From Mycobacterium sp. ITM-2016-00318 (GTDB taxonomy: Bacteria > Actinomycetota > Actinomycetes > Mycobacteriales > Mycobacteriaceae): a stretch of DNA of 64,000 bases. Numbering within the stretch: position 1 is the stretch's first letter; the number at the start of each line of letters is the position of its first letter. Made by a program: the position numbers and the translations under genes. The stretch spans positions 992,001 through 1,056,000 of the forward strand of contig NZ_CP134400.1 of assembly GCF_002968285.2 (NCBI RefSeq), in the 5' to 3' direction. Positions 50,700 to 58,834 of the stretch are shown here, piece by piece. The notes under the pieces are model-generated. The model was not told the origin of the DNA. It ran no database searches and worked only from the letters and a program-made list of their open reading frames with translations.

Positions 50700-51926
50700 C
50701 TAGCGAGCCTCCGCCAGCACCTCGGCGAAACGATCGATGGCCCAGTCGATCTCATCTGCGGTGATCACCAGAGGTGGCGCCAACCGAAGGGTCGAACCGT
50801 GGGTGTCCTTGACGAGCACACCGCGCTCGGCGAGCCTCATGCTGATCAGCTTCCCTGTGCCGAGCGACGGGTCGATGTCGACGCCCGCCCACAAGCCCAT
50901 CCCGCGCACACCCAGAACACCGTTGCCGGTCAGCCCGCGCAGGCGGGAGTGCAACCGTTGTCCGAGTTCGGCTGAGCGGGCCTGGAATTCGCCGCGCCGC
51001 AGGATCTCCACGACCGTGGTGCCGATCGCCGCTGCCAGTGGGTTGCCGCCGAACGTCGAGCCGTGCTCGCCCGGGTGCAGCACCGAGAGGATGTCGCGAT
51101 TCGCGACGACCGCGGACACCGGCACCACGCCACCGCCGAGCGCCTTGCCGAGCAGATACATGTCGGGCACGACGCCCCAGTGGTCACACGCGAACGTCCG
51201 TCCGGTGCGGGCGAGACCGGACTGGATCTCGTCGGCGATCATCAGCACATTGCGATCAGTGCATACGGCTCGCACCCGCGGAAGGTAGTCGTCGGGTGGA
51301 ACGATGATGCCTGCCTCACCCTGTATGGGTTCGATGAGCACGGCGACGGTGTCGTCGTCGATCGCGGCGGCCAGGGCTCCGGCGTCGCCGAACGGCACCT
51401 TACGGAAGCCGGGCGTGTAGGGACCGAAGCCGCGGCGTGCGGTGTCGTCATCGGAGAAGCTGATGATCGTCGTCGTGCGGCCGTGGAAGTTGTTCTGCGC
51501 CACCACGATGTTGCTCTGGCCTGCCGGTACACCCTTGACGTCGGTGCCCCACTTGCGGGCCACTTTGATACCGCTTTCGACCGCCTCGGCGCCACTGTTC
51601 ATCGGCAGCACCGTGTCCTTGCCGCAGAGCTCGGCGAGTGCCTGGCAGAACGGCCCGAGGCGGTCGGAGTGGAACGCGCGGCTGACGAGCGTCACGGTGT
51701 CGATTTGGGCATGGGCGGTGGCGACGATCTCCGGGTTGCGGTGCCCGAAGTTCACCGCCGAGTATGCGGCCAGGCAGTCCAGGTAACGCCGGCCTTCGAT
51801 GTCGGTGATCCAGGCGCCCTCGGCGCTGGCCGCGACCACAGGCAACGGCGAGTAGTTGTGCGCCGCGTATCGGTCATCGACGGCTATCGCATCGGTCGTT
51901 CGCGTCACAGCGTCAAGGATGGTCAC
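50700..51926 (-). CDS. rocD: Ornithine aminotransferase
   Basis: 408 residues, class III aminotransferase. PLP features: NSGAEAVESGIKVARKWG, the Asp motif LMIADEIQSGLARTGR, and Schiff-base lysine in LLGKALGGGVVPVSAV; HGSTFGGNPLAAA is typical of RocD. It converts ornithine plus 2-oxoglutarate to glutamate semialdehyde and glutamate. GTG 51926 has GGAGGTG well placed and overlaps the upstream gene's stop by GTGA, so the two are cotranscribed. A longer frame to 51950 is not needed. Confidence 0.9.
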   Translation of the reverse strand: MTILDAVTRTTDAIAVDDRYAAHNYSPLPVVAASAEGAWITDIEGRRYLDCLAAYSAVNFGHRNPEIVATAHAQIDTVTLVSRAFHSDRLGPFCQALAELCGKDTVLPMNSGAEAVESGIKVARKWGTDVKGVPAGQSNIVVAQNNFHGRTTTIISFSDDDTARRGFGPYTPGFRKVPFGDAGALAAAIDDDTVAVLIEPIQGEAGIIVPPDDYLPRVRAVCTDRNVLMIADEIQSGLARTGRTFACDHWGVVPDMYLLGKALGGGVVPVSAVVANRDILSVLHPGEHGSTFGGNPLAAAIGTTVVEILRRGEFQARSAELGQRLHSRLRGLTGNGVLGVRGMGLWAGVDIDPSLGTGKLISMRLAERGVLVKDTHGSTLRLAPPLVITADEIDWAIDRFAEVLAEAR

Positions 51927-52816
51927 GAGTACACCTCCAGCGTGCAGCATTTGATGGAACCGCCGCCCTTCAACAGCTCCGACAGATCGACACCGATCGA
52001 TATGAATCCGGCATCCGAGAGTTGCCCGGCGAAACCGGTGGCGGCAGCCGGGTGGACGACGTGCAAGCCGTCGGAGACGGCGTTGAGTCCGAGCACGAAG
52101 GCGTCGGCGGTGGCTACCTCGATGGCATCGGGAAAGAGTTCGAGCAACCGCCTGCGCGACTCGTTGCTGAAGGCCGGTGGGTAGTAGGCGATGGTGGTGT
52201 CGTCGAGCACCGCCAGGGCGGTGTCGAGGTGGTAGAAGCGTGGGTCGACGAGTTCAAGGCTGGCCAGGGGCATGCCGACCGCGGCGGCGACTTCGGCGTG
52301 CGCGCGGGAGTCGGTGCGAAAACCGTAACCCGCCAACACGATCGAGCCTGCGACGAGTAGATCGCCCTGGCCCTCGTTGACGTAACGAGTCTCGACGGGA
52401 TCGAAGCCGTGCCGGATCATCCATTCGGCGTAGGCGGCGGCCTCGCCGGCGCGTTCGGGGTAGGCGAAGTTGGCCACGACGGCCTTGCCGTTGACGAGCA
52501 GGCCGCCGTTGGCGGCATAGACCATGTCGGGTAGTCCGGCGACGGGTTCGACCTCTTCGACGGTGTGGCCCATCTCTTTGTACGTCTGCCGCAGGTTCTC
52601 CCACTGGTTCATCACAAGATGGGTGTCCACCGGGGTCGAGGTGTCCATCCACGGGTTGATCGCGTACTCGACGGCGAAGAAGGTCGGCGGAGTCATGGCG
52701 TAGTGGCGGGTACGGGCGGATCGCTGCTCACGTGTCTGATCGGCGCTGACGCGCCTGCGTGTTGCGGCGATGTCGGATACCGGAGCCGTCTCGGCGGCGA
52801 CATCAGAAATCGTCAT
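51923..52816 (-). CDS. DDAH/arginine-dihydrolase-like guanidino hydrolase (Rv2323c-like)
   Basis: 297 residues of the amidinotransferase pentein fold: start of domain TPPTFFAVEYAINPWMD, GLPDMVYAANGGLL, catalytic His in RFYHLDTALAVL and the terminal nucleophile Cys in KGGGSIKCCTLEV. The INPWM and GLPDMVYAANG motifs resemble cyanobacterial arginine dihydrolase, which makes ornithine directly, as well as dimethylargininase. Coupling to rocD suggests its product is ornithine or citrulline. M. tuberculosis has the same neighbours (Rv2322c-Rv2324). ATG 52816; upstream residues are discarded. Confidence 0.82.
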   Translation of the reverse strand: MTISDVAAETAPVSDIAATRRRVSADQTREQRSARTRHYAMTPPTFFAVEYAINPWMDTSTPVDTHLVMNQWENLRQTYKEMGHTVEEVEPVAGLPDMVYAANGGLLVNGKAVVANFAYPERAGEAAAYAEWMIRHGFDPVETRYVNEGQGDLLVAGSIVLAGYGFRTDSRAHAEVAAAVGMPLASLELVDPRFYHLDTALAVLDDTTIAYYPPAFSNESRRRLLELFPDAIEVATADAFVLGLNAVSDGLHVVHPAAATGFAGQLSDAGFISIGVDLSELLKGGGSIKCCTLEVYS

Positions 52817-52840
52817 GATCAGAACGATATTGGGTGCTGA

Positions 52841-52894
52841 TTTTGCAATCAATCGTCGTCCATTGCGTATATACCAGCGATCTGTTGTGCAAAA
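52841..52894. promoter_or_regulatory. Inverted TTTTGCA / TGCAAAA sites between divergent arginine genes and Lrp
   Basis: TTTTGCA (52841-52847) and TGCAAAA (52888-52894) are exact inverted 7-mers, 40 bases apart, in the 114-base gap between the guanidino hydrolase and the Lrp-type gene. The gap is AT-rich. Paired AT-rich half sites fit an Lrp/AsnC octamer-binding region. Binding is inferred. Confidence 0.5.
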
Positions 52895-52930
52895 ATAGAA
52901 CCTGTAGCTGTTTATTGCGTGGAGGTGAGT

Positions 52931-53377
52931 GTGGATCGGTTGGACGAGACCGACGAGCGGATTCTGGCCGAGCTGGCCCAGGATGCGAGGGCGACCTATG
53001 CCGATATCGGCCTGCGGGTGAACCTGTCCGCTCCTGCGGTCAAGCGTCGCGTCGACCGCATGCTCGACAGCGGCGTGATCCGCGGTTTCACCACGGTCAT
53101 CGACCGAAACGCGTTGGGCTGGAACACCGAGGCCTACGTGCAAGTATTCCGGCACGGCACTGTCGCTCCTGACGAGCTACGGAAGGCGTGGGTGGACATC
53201 CCCGAAGTGGTCAGCGCCGCCACCGTCACGGGCACTGCCGACGCCATCCTGCATGTGCTGGCCCGTGATATGCGGCATCTGGAAGAAGCGCTGGAGCGGA
53301 TCCGCTCGGCCGCCGACGTCGAACGCAGCGAAAGCATCGTGGTGCTGACGAACATCATCGACCGGGTGCGGAGCTGA
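52931..53377 (+). CDS. Lrp/AsnC-family regulator (Rv2324-like)
   Basis: 148 residues. N-terminal HTH (LDETDERILAELAQDARATYADIGLRVNLSAPAVKRRVDRML, 3-45) and C-terminal RAM ligand domain (VQVFRHG ... VVSAATVTGTADAILHVLARDM). GTG 52931 is selected because GGAGGTGA (52921-52928) is directly upstream; the frame begins at 52919. It is divergent from the hydrolase-rocD operon and likely senses arginine or ornithine to control it. Confidence 0.9.
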   Translation: MDRLDETDERILAELAQDARATYADIGLRVNLSAPAVKRRVDRMLDSGVIRGFTTVIDRNALGWNTEAYVQVFRHGTVAPDELRKAWVDIPEVVSAATVTGTADAILHVLARDMRHLEEALERIRSAADVERSESIVVLTNIIDRVRS

Positions 53378-53434
53378 GCCTTCAACTGCAGGGTGGCGCA
53401 CATAAGCTCGAGGCCATCGTGTAGAAAACCCCAC

Positions 53435-54613
53435 GTGGGCACATCCGCGGGCATCGTCATCGTCGGAGGCGGGCTGGCCGCCGCCAGGACCGCCGAACAA
53501 TTGCGCCGGTCGGAGTACGGGGGTGCCGTCACGATCGTCAGCGATGAGGGCCATCTGCCTTACGACCGGCCGCCCCTGTCGAAGGAAGTGCTGCGCGCCG
53601 AGATGGACGACGTCACTCTCAAGCCCGCGGAGTTCTACGAGGAGAACGACATCACCGTGCGCCTCGGCAACGGCGTCCGCTCGGTGGACCCCGCCGCGCA
53701 GACGGTGACGCTGGCCGACGGCAGCGAGCTCGCCTACGACGAGCTGGTCATCGCGACCGGACTCGTGCCGAGGACCATCCCGTCCTTCCCGGATCTGGAA
53801 GGCATTCGGGTGCTGCGCTCACTCGACGAGAGCATCGCTCTTCGCGAACATGCGGGCTCGGCCAGCCGGGCAGTCGTTGTCGGCGCCGGATTCATCGGCT
53901 GCGAGGTTGCGGCGAGCCTGCGTGGTATGGGTGTGAATGTCGTTCTGGTGGAACCGCAGCCGACGCCGCTTGCGTCGGTCCTCGGCGAGCGGATCGGCGC
54001 CTTGGTCACCCGCCTGCACGAGGCCGAAGGCGTCGACGTGCGCTGCGGGGTCGGAGTGAACGAGGTGCGCGGCACCGACCGCGTGGAGAAGGTGGTGCTG
54101 TCGGACGGCACCGAGTTCGACGCTGACCTGGTCGTTGTCGGGATCGGTTCGAAGCCGGCCGTCGACTGGTTGGAGGGCAGCGGTATCGAGCTGGACAACG
54201 GCGTGGTCTGCGACGATGTCGGCCGCACCGCGACCCCTCACGTGTGGGCGATCGGCGACGTCGCATCGTGGCGACACCCAGTGGGTCATCAAGTGCGCGT
54301 TGAGCATTGGAGTAATGTCGCCGACCAGGCGCGCGTCCTGGTGCCTGCGATGCTGGGCAGGGCGATCCCGGCGACGGTCTCGGTGCCCTATTTCTGGAGC
54401 GACCAGTACGACGTCAAGATCCAATGCCTCGGGGAACCGCAGGCCGACGACACCGTGCACGTCGTCGAGGACGACGGTAGGAAGTTCCTGGCGTTCTACG
54501 AACGTGACGGCGTTGTCGCCGGGGTGGTCGGCGGCGGGATGCCCGGCAAGGTCATGAAGGTGCGGACCAAGATCGCAAACGGCGCCCCGATCGCCGACGT
54601 GCTCCCTTCCTAG
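53435..54613 (+). CDS. NAD(P)H-dependent ferredoxin reductase-type flavoprotein (Rv0688-like)
   Basis: 392 residues. FAD site IVIVGGGLAAARTAEQLRR, second dinucleotide site AVVVGAGFIGCEVAASLRG, and the C-terminal FAD-contact HVWAIGDVASW. A C-terminal reductase domain follows (YFWSDQYDVKIQCLG). It would pass electrons from NAD(P)H to a ferredoxin. Family members next to mycofactocin genes are candidates for its electron chain, but that is inferred from position. GTG 53435 gives the expected GTSAGIVIVGGG start; upstream in-frame residues are discarded. Confidence 0.87.
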   Translation: MGTSAGIVIVGGGLAAARTAEQLRRSEYGGAVTIVSDEGHLPYDRPPLSKEVLRAEMDDVTLKPAEFYEENDITVRLGNGVRSVDPAAQTVTLADGSELAYDELVIATGLVPRTIPSFPDLEGIRVLRSLDESIALREHAGSASRAVVVGAGFIGCEVAASLRGMGVNVVLVEPQPTPLASVLGERIGALVTRLHEAEGVDVRCGVGVNEVRGTDRVEKVVLSDGTEFDADLVVVGIGSKPAVDWLEGSGIELDNGVVCDDVGRTATPHVWAIGDVASWRHPVGHQVRVEHWSNVADQARVLVPAMLGRAIPATVSVPYFWSDQYDVKIQCLGEPQADDTVHVVEDDGRKFLAFYERDGVVAGVVGGGMPGKVMKVRTKIANGAPIADVLPS

Positions 54614-54616
54614 CGG

Positions 54617-54661
54617 TTTCGGCGCGGTGATCGACGCTCAGAGTCGATCAGCGCGCCGAAA
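54617..54661. repeat. Intergenic palindrome, related to the element at 3813-3861
   Basis: TTTCGGCGCG (54617-54626) pairs with CGCGCCGAAA (54652-54661), and inside it TGATCGAC (54628-54635) pairs with GTCGATCA (54643-54650); a single G-G mismatch separates them. The 18 paired bases form an almost perfect hairpin with a 7-base loop. It lies between the convergent reductase and VOC genes, as the related element does between two other convergent genes. Confidence 0.8.
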
Positions 54662-54667
54662 TCGCAA

Positions 54668-55975
54668 CTAGACCTCGCCTAGGTAGAAGCGGCTGCCCTG
54701 ATCGTCGGTGCACAGCGCCGACTTGCCGTAGGCCTGCTGAGACGGCTCGTTGATGACGGTGCCCCCTGCCTCACGAACCCGGGCCACCGCGGCGTCGATG
54801 TCGTCGACGGTCCACATGGGCACGGTCACGTGTTGCGCGCTGCCGCCCGCGACACCGGCCATGGGGTGCGTCTGCTGCACCTGCCAGCCGTCGTCGATCC
54901 GGCCCGGCTCGAAGGTCCAGAACAGCACCCGGCTGTAGAACGCCTTGAACGCCGCCGAGTCGGGCACTTGGTAGGTGATGTACGAAAGCTCGCCTGCGCC
55001 AGACCCATTGAGCGCGGGACGCGGCTGTCCCGGGTTCGGCTGGAAGACACCGAACGAGGCACCTTGGGAATCGGTGGCACCGCTCAGCGTGCCGAAGTCG
55101 AATCGCTCCAGCTCGTCGACTGTCCCGCCGCCGTCGACGATCGCCTGCCGTGCGCCGCCGAGGTCGGTCACGGCATAGCAGCAGAACAGCGTCGGCGGGC
55201 CGTCCACCGAGTACAGCCCGATGCGTTCGGTGGTGTTGGTCACCTGGTGGGTTTCCGGGTCGTAATTCCAGCCGAGCACGTGGCCGTAGAAGGCGGCCGC
55301 GCGATCGGCGTCGGGCGTCCACACCGAGACGTAGCCGACGTCGCCGTGCTGAATTTGGATCGGCGCACCGGTGACGGGTCCGGTGAGCATCCAGCGATGC
55401 CCGAACGGGTCGATGATCGTCGCATTGCGTGAGCCGTAGTTCTCGTATGGTTCGCGCTGCACGACGGCATTGCGCTCCCGTGCCCGCTCGAGGGTCGCGT
55501 CGGTGTCGCTCACGTGCAGCATGAGGCTTACCGAACTTGCCTGCGGGTCGGGCGCTTTCAAGCCGAGCTCGGGATACTCATCGGCAAGGTAGAGCACGCC
55601 GTCGCCGATCTGCAGCTCGGCGTGGCCGACGCGGCCGTCATCCATCTCATACATCTCGCCGACCAGTGAAGCGCCGAACGTGTCGGTGTACCAGGCGATC
55701 GCTTCGCGCGCATCGGCGACGGACAGATAGGGCAGCGCGGCGGGCCGCGGGACCTCGTGTTCGGTTGTGGGTTGGTTGAGTTCTGCCAGGGCGGTGTCGG
55801 TGCCGCTCATATCGACTTCTCCTGTTCGATTCGGAAGGGAAAGCGCCGATTCCAGGCGAGCGCGCAGTCGTTGCGCGAACGCCCGGTCGGGCTGGACCGG
55901 AAGGTCGTCGCCGTGCAGCACGGTCAGCGGATCGTGGCTGTTGTACCTGCTGCTCCTCGCGTCCGCGTCGTTCAC
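54668..55975 (-). CDS. Triple-VOC (glyoxalase-fold) protein coupled to an ECF sigma factor
   Basis: 435 residues. N-terminal extension (1-55) with HDPLTVLHGDDLPVQPDRAF and AQRLRARLESAL; then three VOC modules, about 75-190 (LPYLSVADAREAIAWYTDTFG), 195-310 (GYVSVWTPDADRAAAFYGHVLG) and 315-435 (LSYITYQVPDSAAFKAFYSRVL). GTG 55975 is chosen because it overlaps the sigma-factor stop (GTGA); an internal ATG at 55810 with AGGAG upstream could make a shorter form. VOC proteins bind or modify small molecules. Pairing with the sigma factor suggests a sensor or partner role. Confidence 0.75.
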   Translation of the reverse strand: MNDADARSSRYNSHDPLTVLHGDDLPVQPDRAFAQRLRARLESALSLPNRTGEVDMSGTDTALAELNQPTTEHEVPRPAALPYLSVADAREAIAWYTDTFGASLVGEMYEMDDGRVGHAELQIGDGVLYLADEYPELGLKAPDPQASSVSLMLHVSDTDATLERARERNAVVQREPYENYGSRNATIIDPFGHRWMLTGPVTGAPIQIQHGDVGYVSVWTPDADRAAAFYGHVLGWNYDPETHQVTNTTERIGLYSVDGPPTLFCCYAVTDLGGARQAIVDGGGTVDELERFDFGTLSGATDSQGASFGVFQPNPGQPRPALNGSGAGELSYITYQVPDSAAFKAFYSRVLFWTFEPGRIDDGWQVQQTHPMAGVAGGSAQHVTVPMWTVDDIDAAVARVREAGGTVINEPSQQAYGKSALCTDDQGSRFYLGEV

Positions 55976-56523
55976 GACATCCCTCCTTCCGGTACCGGGT
56001 AGTGCGATCTGAAGGCACGGCGGGCCCGCACCAGAAGAGCTTCTGTCGCGTGCACGGTCCGGCCGATCAGCTCGGCGCATTCACCCACGCTGCAGTCGTC
56101 CATGTAGCGCAGGGCGAGCACAGTGCGGTGCTGGTCGGGCAGTTTGGCCATCACGGCCTCGGCGACTATCCGGTCCAGCTGGGTGTCCCACTCGTCGGCC
56201 GGCTCGACCGGTTCGGGGAGTTCGGCCACCGGAACGGTGAACCGATCTGACCGCCGCCGGTAGTGGTCGGCGAGCTTGTGGCGCGCCACGCCGATGAGCC
56301 AGGGCACCGTGATCGGCGGCGGATCGGCTTTCCGTGCGGCGTCCATCACCGCAAGGAAGGTCTCCGACGTCAGGTCTTCGGCCGCTCCGCGGTCACCGCA
56401 GCGTCGGACGAAATATCCGTACACCGTCGGCAGTGCCTCGTCGTACAGCGCCAGCAGCGCCCGCGGAGCGTCACCCGGCTCTGGTTCGGCGCTCACACCC
56501 TTATCGTCGCGTCGAACGGACAT
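55972..56523 (-). CDS. ECF-type RNA polymerase sigma factor
   Basis: About 183 residues. Sigma region 2 is ALYDEALPTVYGYFVRRCGDRGAAEDLTSETFLAVMDAAR; region 4 is LPDQHRTVLALRYMDDCSVGECAELIGRTVHATEALLVRARRAF. No membrane anti-sigma gene is adjacent; instead the VOC gene starts in its stop codon. The start is uncertain: ATG 56523, TTG 56538 and GTG 56496 are candidates. It would direct RNA polymerase to an unknown regulon. Confidence 0.82.
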   Translation of the reverse strand: MSVRRDDKGVSAEPEPGDAPRALLALYDEALPTVYGYFVRRCGDRGAAEDLTSETFLAVMDAARKADPPPITVPWLIGVARHKLADHYRRRSDRFTVPVAELPEPVEPADEWDTQLDRIVAEAVMAKLPDQHRTVLALRYMDDCSVGECAELIGRTVHATEALLVRARRAFRSHYPVPEGGMS

Positions 56524-56560
56524 TCTCCGACGCCCCAATCGAAAAATTCTTCGACGGGTC

Positions 56561-57160
56561 TCAGCTCAGCGCGGCGAGACCCGCGCTCACCGTGTCGAAG
56601 GCGTCGTCAAGTGCCTGCCCGAGAGACACCGACTCGTCGGCCAGCCATTGTTCGTAGGCAGACAGCGCGACCCCGAGCACCGTCCACGCCACGGTCTGCG
56701 GCACGAGGTCGCCGGCTGCGACGCCCAGCCGTCTCGCCACGAACGCCGCGACCACGTCGCGCCAGCCGGCGTACATGGTCATCGAATACGCCTGCAGTTC
56801 GGCCGTCTGCAGGATGACCCGCATTCGTTGCCGGTGCCTGGCCGTCTCGGCAGCGTCAAAAGTGTTGAACGCCAACAACGCCGTTCGCAACGCATCGCCG
56901 ATCGGCACACGGGGATCGAGCTCGGCGAGTTGAACACGCATGCGCTCGAGGTGTGCGTCGAAGTCGCCCCAGGGCAGTGCGCTCTTGGACGGGTAGTAGC
57001 GGAAGAGCGTGCGACGCGCGATGCCCGCCGCGTGCGCGACGTCATCGACGCTCACCTCGTCGAAGCCTCGCGCCACGAAGAGATCAATGGCGACATTGCT
57101 CAGGTGATCGGTGGTCGTGGAGCGACGCCGACCCACGCGATGCTCGGAGTTCGATCGCAT
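56561..57160 (-). CDS. mftR: Mycofactocin regulator MftR (TetR family)
   Basis: 199 residues from ATG 57160. HTH ([48 protein letters not shown]) with the MftR signature LFRYY; C-terminal ligand domain. MftR is known to repress the mft genes and respond to long-chain acyl-CoA. It is divergent from mftA across 92 bases that hold a palindrome in the mftA promoter spacer. In-frame residues upstream of 57160 are discarded; length then matches Rv0691c. Confidence 0.92.
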   Translation of the reverse strand: MRSNSEHRVGRRRSTTTDHLSNVAIDLFVARGFDEVSVDDVAHAAGIARRTLFRYYPSKSALPWGDFDAHLERMRVQLAELDPRVPIGDALRTALLAFNTFDAAETARHRQRMRVILQTAELQAYSMTMYAGWRDVVAAFVARRLGVAAGDLVPQTVAWTVLGVALSAYEQWLADESVSLGQALDDAFDTVSAGLAALS

Positions 57161-57173
57161 GACCACCCTGCTC

Positions 57174-57202
57174 TTCCATTCTGGCACTCGATGCCATATT
57201 CT
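57174..57202 (+). promoter_or_regulatory. mftA promoter with probable MftR operator in the spacer
   Basis: TTCCAT (57174-57179), a 17-base spacer and TATTCT (57197-57202). Within the spacer is the perfect inverted repeat TGGCA-CTCGA-TGCCA (57182-57196). A repressor on this site would block polymerase binding. Leader to mftA is about 44 bases. The operator assignment is inferred. Confidence 0.55.
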
Positions 57203-57252
57203 TGCGATCTCGATCACATTTGTCGAGACCCGGTTACAGAAAGGCGTGAAGC

Positions 57253-57348
57253 ATGGAGCCGCAGCAGCAGGAGAACAACGAGGCCGAGCTCGTCACCGAG
57301 ACGCTGGTCGAAGAGGTCTCGATCGACGGGATGTGCGGGGTCTACTGA
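57253..57348 (+). CDS. mftA: Mycofactocin precursor peptide
   Basis: 31 residues, in the reading frame beginning [13 protein letters not shown] and ending IDGMCGVY, the invariant MftA C-terminus. The last Val-Tyr pair is the site of decarboxylation and crosslinking by MftC, and the Val-Tyr-derived core is released by MftE. The acidic Glu-rich leader is bound by MftB. AAAGG lies upstream of ATG 57253. mftB starts two bases after the stop. Confidence 0.95.
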   Translation: MEPQQQENNEAELVTETLVEEVSIDGMCGVY

Positions 57349-57350
57349 CC

Positions 57351-57626
57351 ATGACGTTCGACCCGAACGCCAGTTGGCGGCTGCACCACCAGGTGGCGGT
57401 GCGGCCTGAGCCGTTCGGCGCGCTGCTGTATCACTTCGGCACGCGCAAGCTGTCGTTCCTGAAAAACCGGACCATCGTCGAGGTGATCAACTCGCTGGGC
57501 GATCACCCCGACGTCAGGTCTGCCTGTCGCGCGGCCGGCGTCGACGACGCGCAGCAGGGTCCGTATCTGCATGCCCTCGGTGTGCTGGCCGAGTCGAAGA
57601 TGCTCGTAACGGGAGAGAACACATGA
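57351..57626 (+). CDS. mftB: Mycofactocin precursor-binding protein (RRE chaperone)
   Basis: 91 residues from ATG 57351, in the frame that also runs upstream into mftA. The PqqD-like RRE fold is seen in WRLHHQVAVRPEPFGALLYHFGTRKLSFL and a terminal helical half with IVEVINSL. It presents the MftA leader to MftC. The stop overlaps the mftC ATG (ATGA). Confidence 0.93.
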   Translation: MTFDPNASWRLHHQVAVRPEPFGALLYHFGTRKLSFLKNRTIVEVINSLGDHPDVRSACRAAGVDDAQQGPYLHALGVLAESKMLVTGENT

Positions 57627-58831
57627 CCTCAGTTCAGCCTGTGCCACGGCTGGTCGAGCAGTTCGAGCATGGCCTCGACGCGCCGATCTGCCTGACCTGG
57701 GAGCTGACCTACGCGTGCAATCTTGCGTGCGTGCACTGTCTGTCGTCGTCGGGTAAGCGTGATCCGCGGGAGCTGTCCACCCAGCAGTGCAAGGACATCA
57801 TCGACGAACTCGAGCGCATGCAGGTGTTCTATGTGAACATCGGCGGCGGCGAGCCCACTGTGCGGCCGGACTTCTGGGAGCTCGTCGACTACGCCACCGC
57901 ACATCGTGTCGGGGTGAAGTTCTCGACCAACGGCGTGCGCATCACCAGCGAGGTCGCGGCCAAGCTCGCCGCCAGCGACTACGTCGATGTGCAGATATCG
58001 CTCGACGGCGCCACCGCCGAGGTCAACGACGCCGTGCGCGGCGAAGGCTCGTTCGCGATGGCGATCCGAGCATTGGAGAATCTCGCCGACGCCGGTTTCA
58101 AGGACGCCAAGATCTCAGTGGTCGTGACGCGCCACAACGTCGATCAACTTGACGAATTCGCTGCTCTGGCAGCGCGTTACGGGGCAACTCTGCGCATCAC
58201 GCGGCTCAGGCCTTCCGGCCGTGGTGCAGACGTCTGGGACGAATTGCATCCGACCCCGCAACAGCAGGTTCAGCTCTACGACTGGCTGGTCGAGCGTGGC
58301 GACCGTGTGCTCACCGGTGACTCCTTCTTCCACCTGTCCGGGCTTGGTGCGCCTGGCGCACTCGCCGGGCTCAACCTGTGCGGCGCCGGTCGCGTGGTCT
58401 GCCTCATCGACCCTGTCGGCGACGTATACGCCTGCCCGTTCGCCATCCACGACCGGTTCCTGGCTGGAAACATCCTGTCCGACGGCGGCTTTGACAGTGT
58501 CTGGAAGAACGCGCCGCTGTTCCGCGAGCTGCGGGAGCCGCAGTCGGCCGGCGCCTGCGGGAGCTGTGGACATTACGACAGCTGCCGCGGCGGTTGCATG
58601 GCCGCAAAGTTCTTCACCGGCCTTCCGCTCGACGGCCCCGACCCCGAATGCGTTGAGGGTTGGGGAGTTCCGGCACTCGAAAAAGAGCGGGTCAAGCCGA
58701 AGCCCAGTGGCGACCATTCCCGAGGAACCAAGCAGGGGCCGATTCCGCTGGTTCTGACGACCAAACCACGCCGGCTGAATGTCGCCGCCGGAGCGGCTCC
58801 GTCCCGCCTGTGTAACGAAAGTCCGGTCTGA
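57623..58831 (+). CDS. mftC: Mycofactocin radical SAM maturase
   Basis: 402 residues. Radical SAM cysteines C32-x3-C36-x2-C39 in YACNLACVHC, the glycine motif NIGGGEPT, and a C-terminal SPASM domain (VYACPF ... CGSCGHYDSCRGGCMAAKFF ... DPECVEG) for auxiliary Fe-S clusters. It decarboxylates and cyclises the C-terminal Val-Tyr of MftA. Starts inside the mftB stop. Confidence 0.96.
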   Translation: MTSVQPVPRLVEQFEHGLDAPICLTWELTYACNLACVHCLSSSGKRDPRELSTQQCKDIIDELERMQVFYVNIGGGEPTVRPDFWELVDYATAHRVGVKFSTNGVRITSEVAAKLAASDYVDVQISLDGATAEVNDAVRGEGSFAMAIRALENLADAGFKDAKISVVVTRHNVDQLDEFAALAARYGATLRITRLRPSGRGADVWDELHPTPQQQVQLYDWLVERGDRVLTGDSFFHLSGLGAPGALAGLNLCGAGRVVCLIDPVGDVYACPFAIHDRFLAGNILSDGGFDSVWKNAPLFRELREPQSAGACGSCGHYDSCRGGCMAAKFFTGLPLDGPDPECVEGWGVPALEKERVKPKPSGDHSRGTKQGPIPLVLTTKPRRLNVAAGAAPSRLCNESPV

Positions 58832-58834
58832 GTC

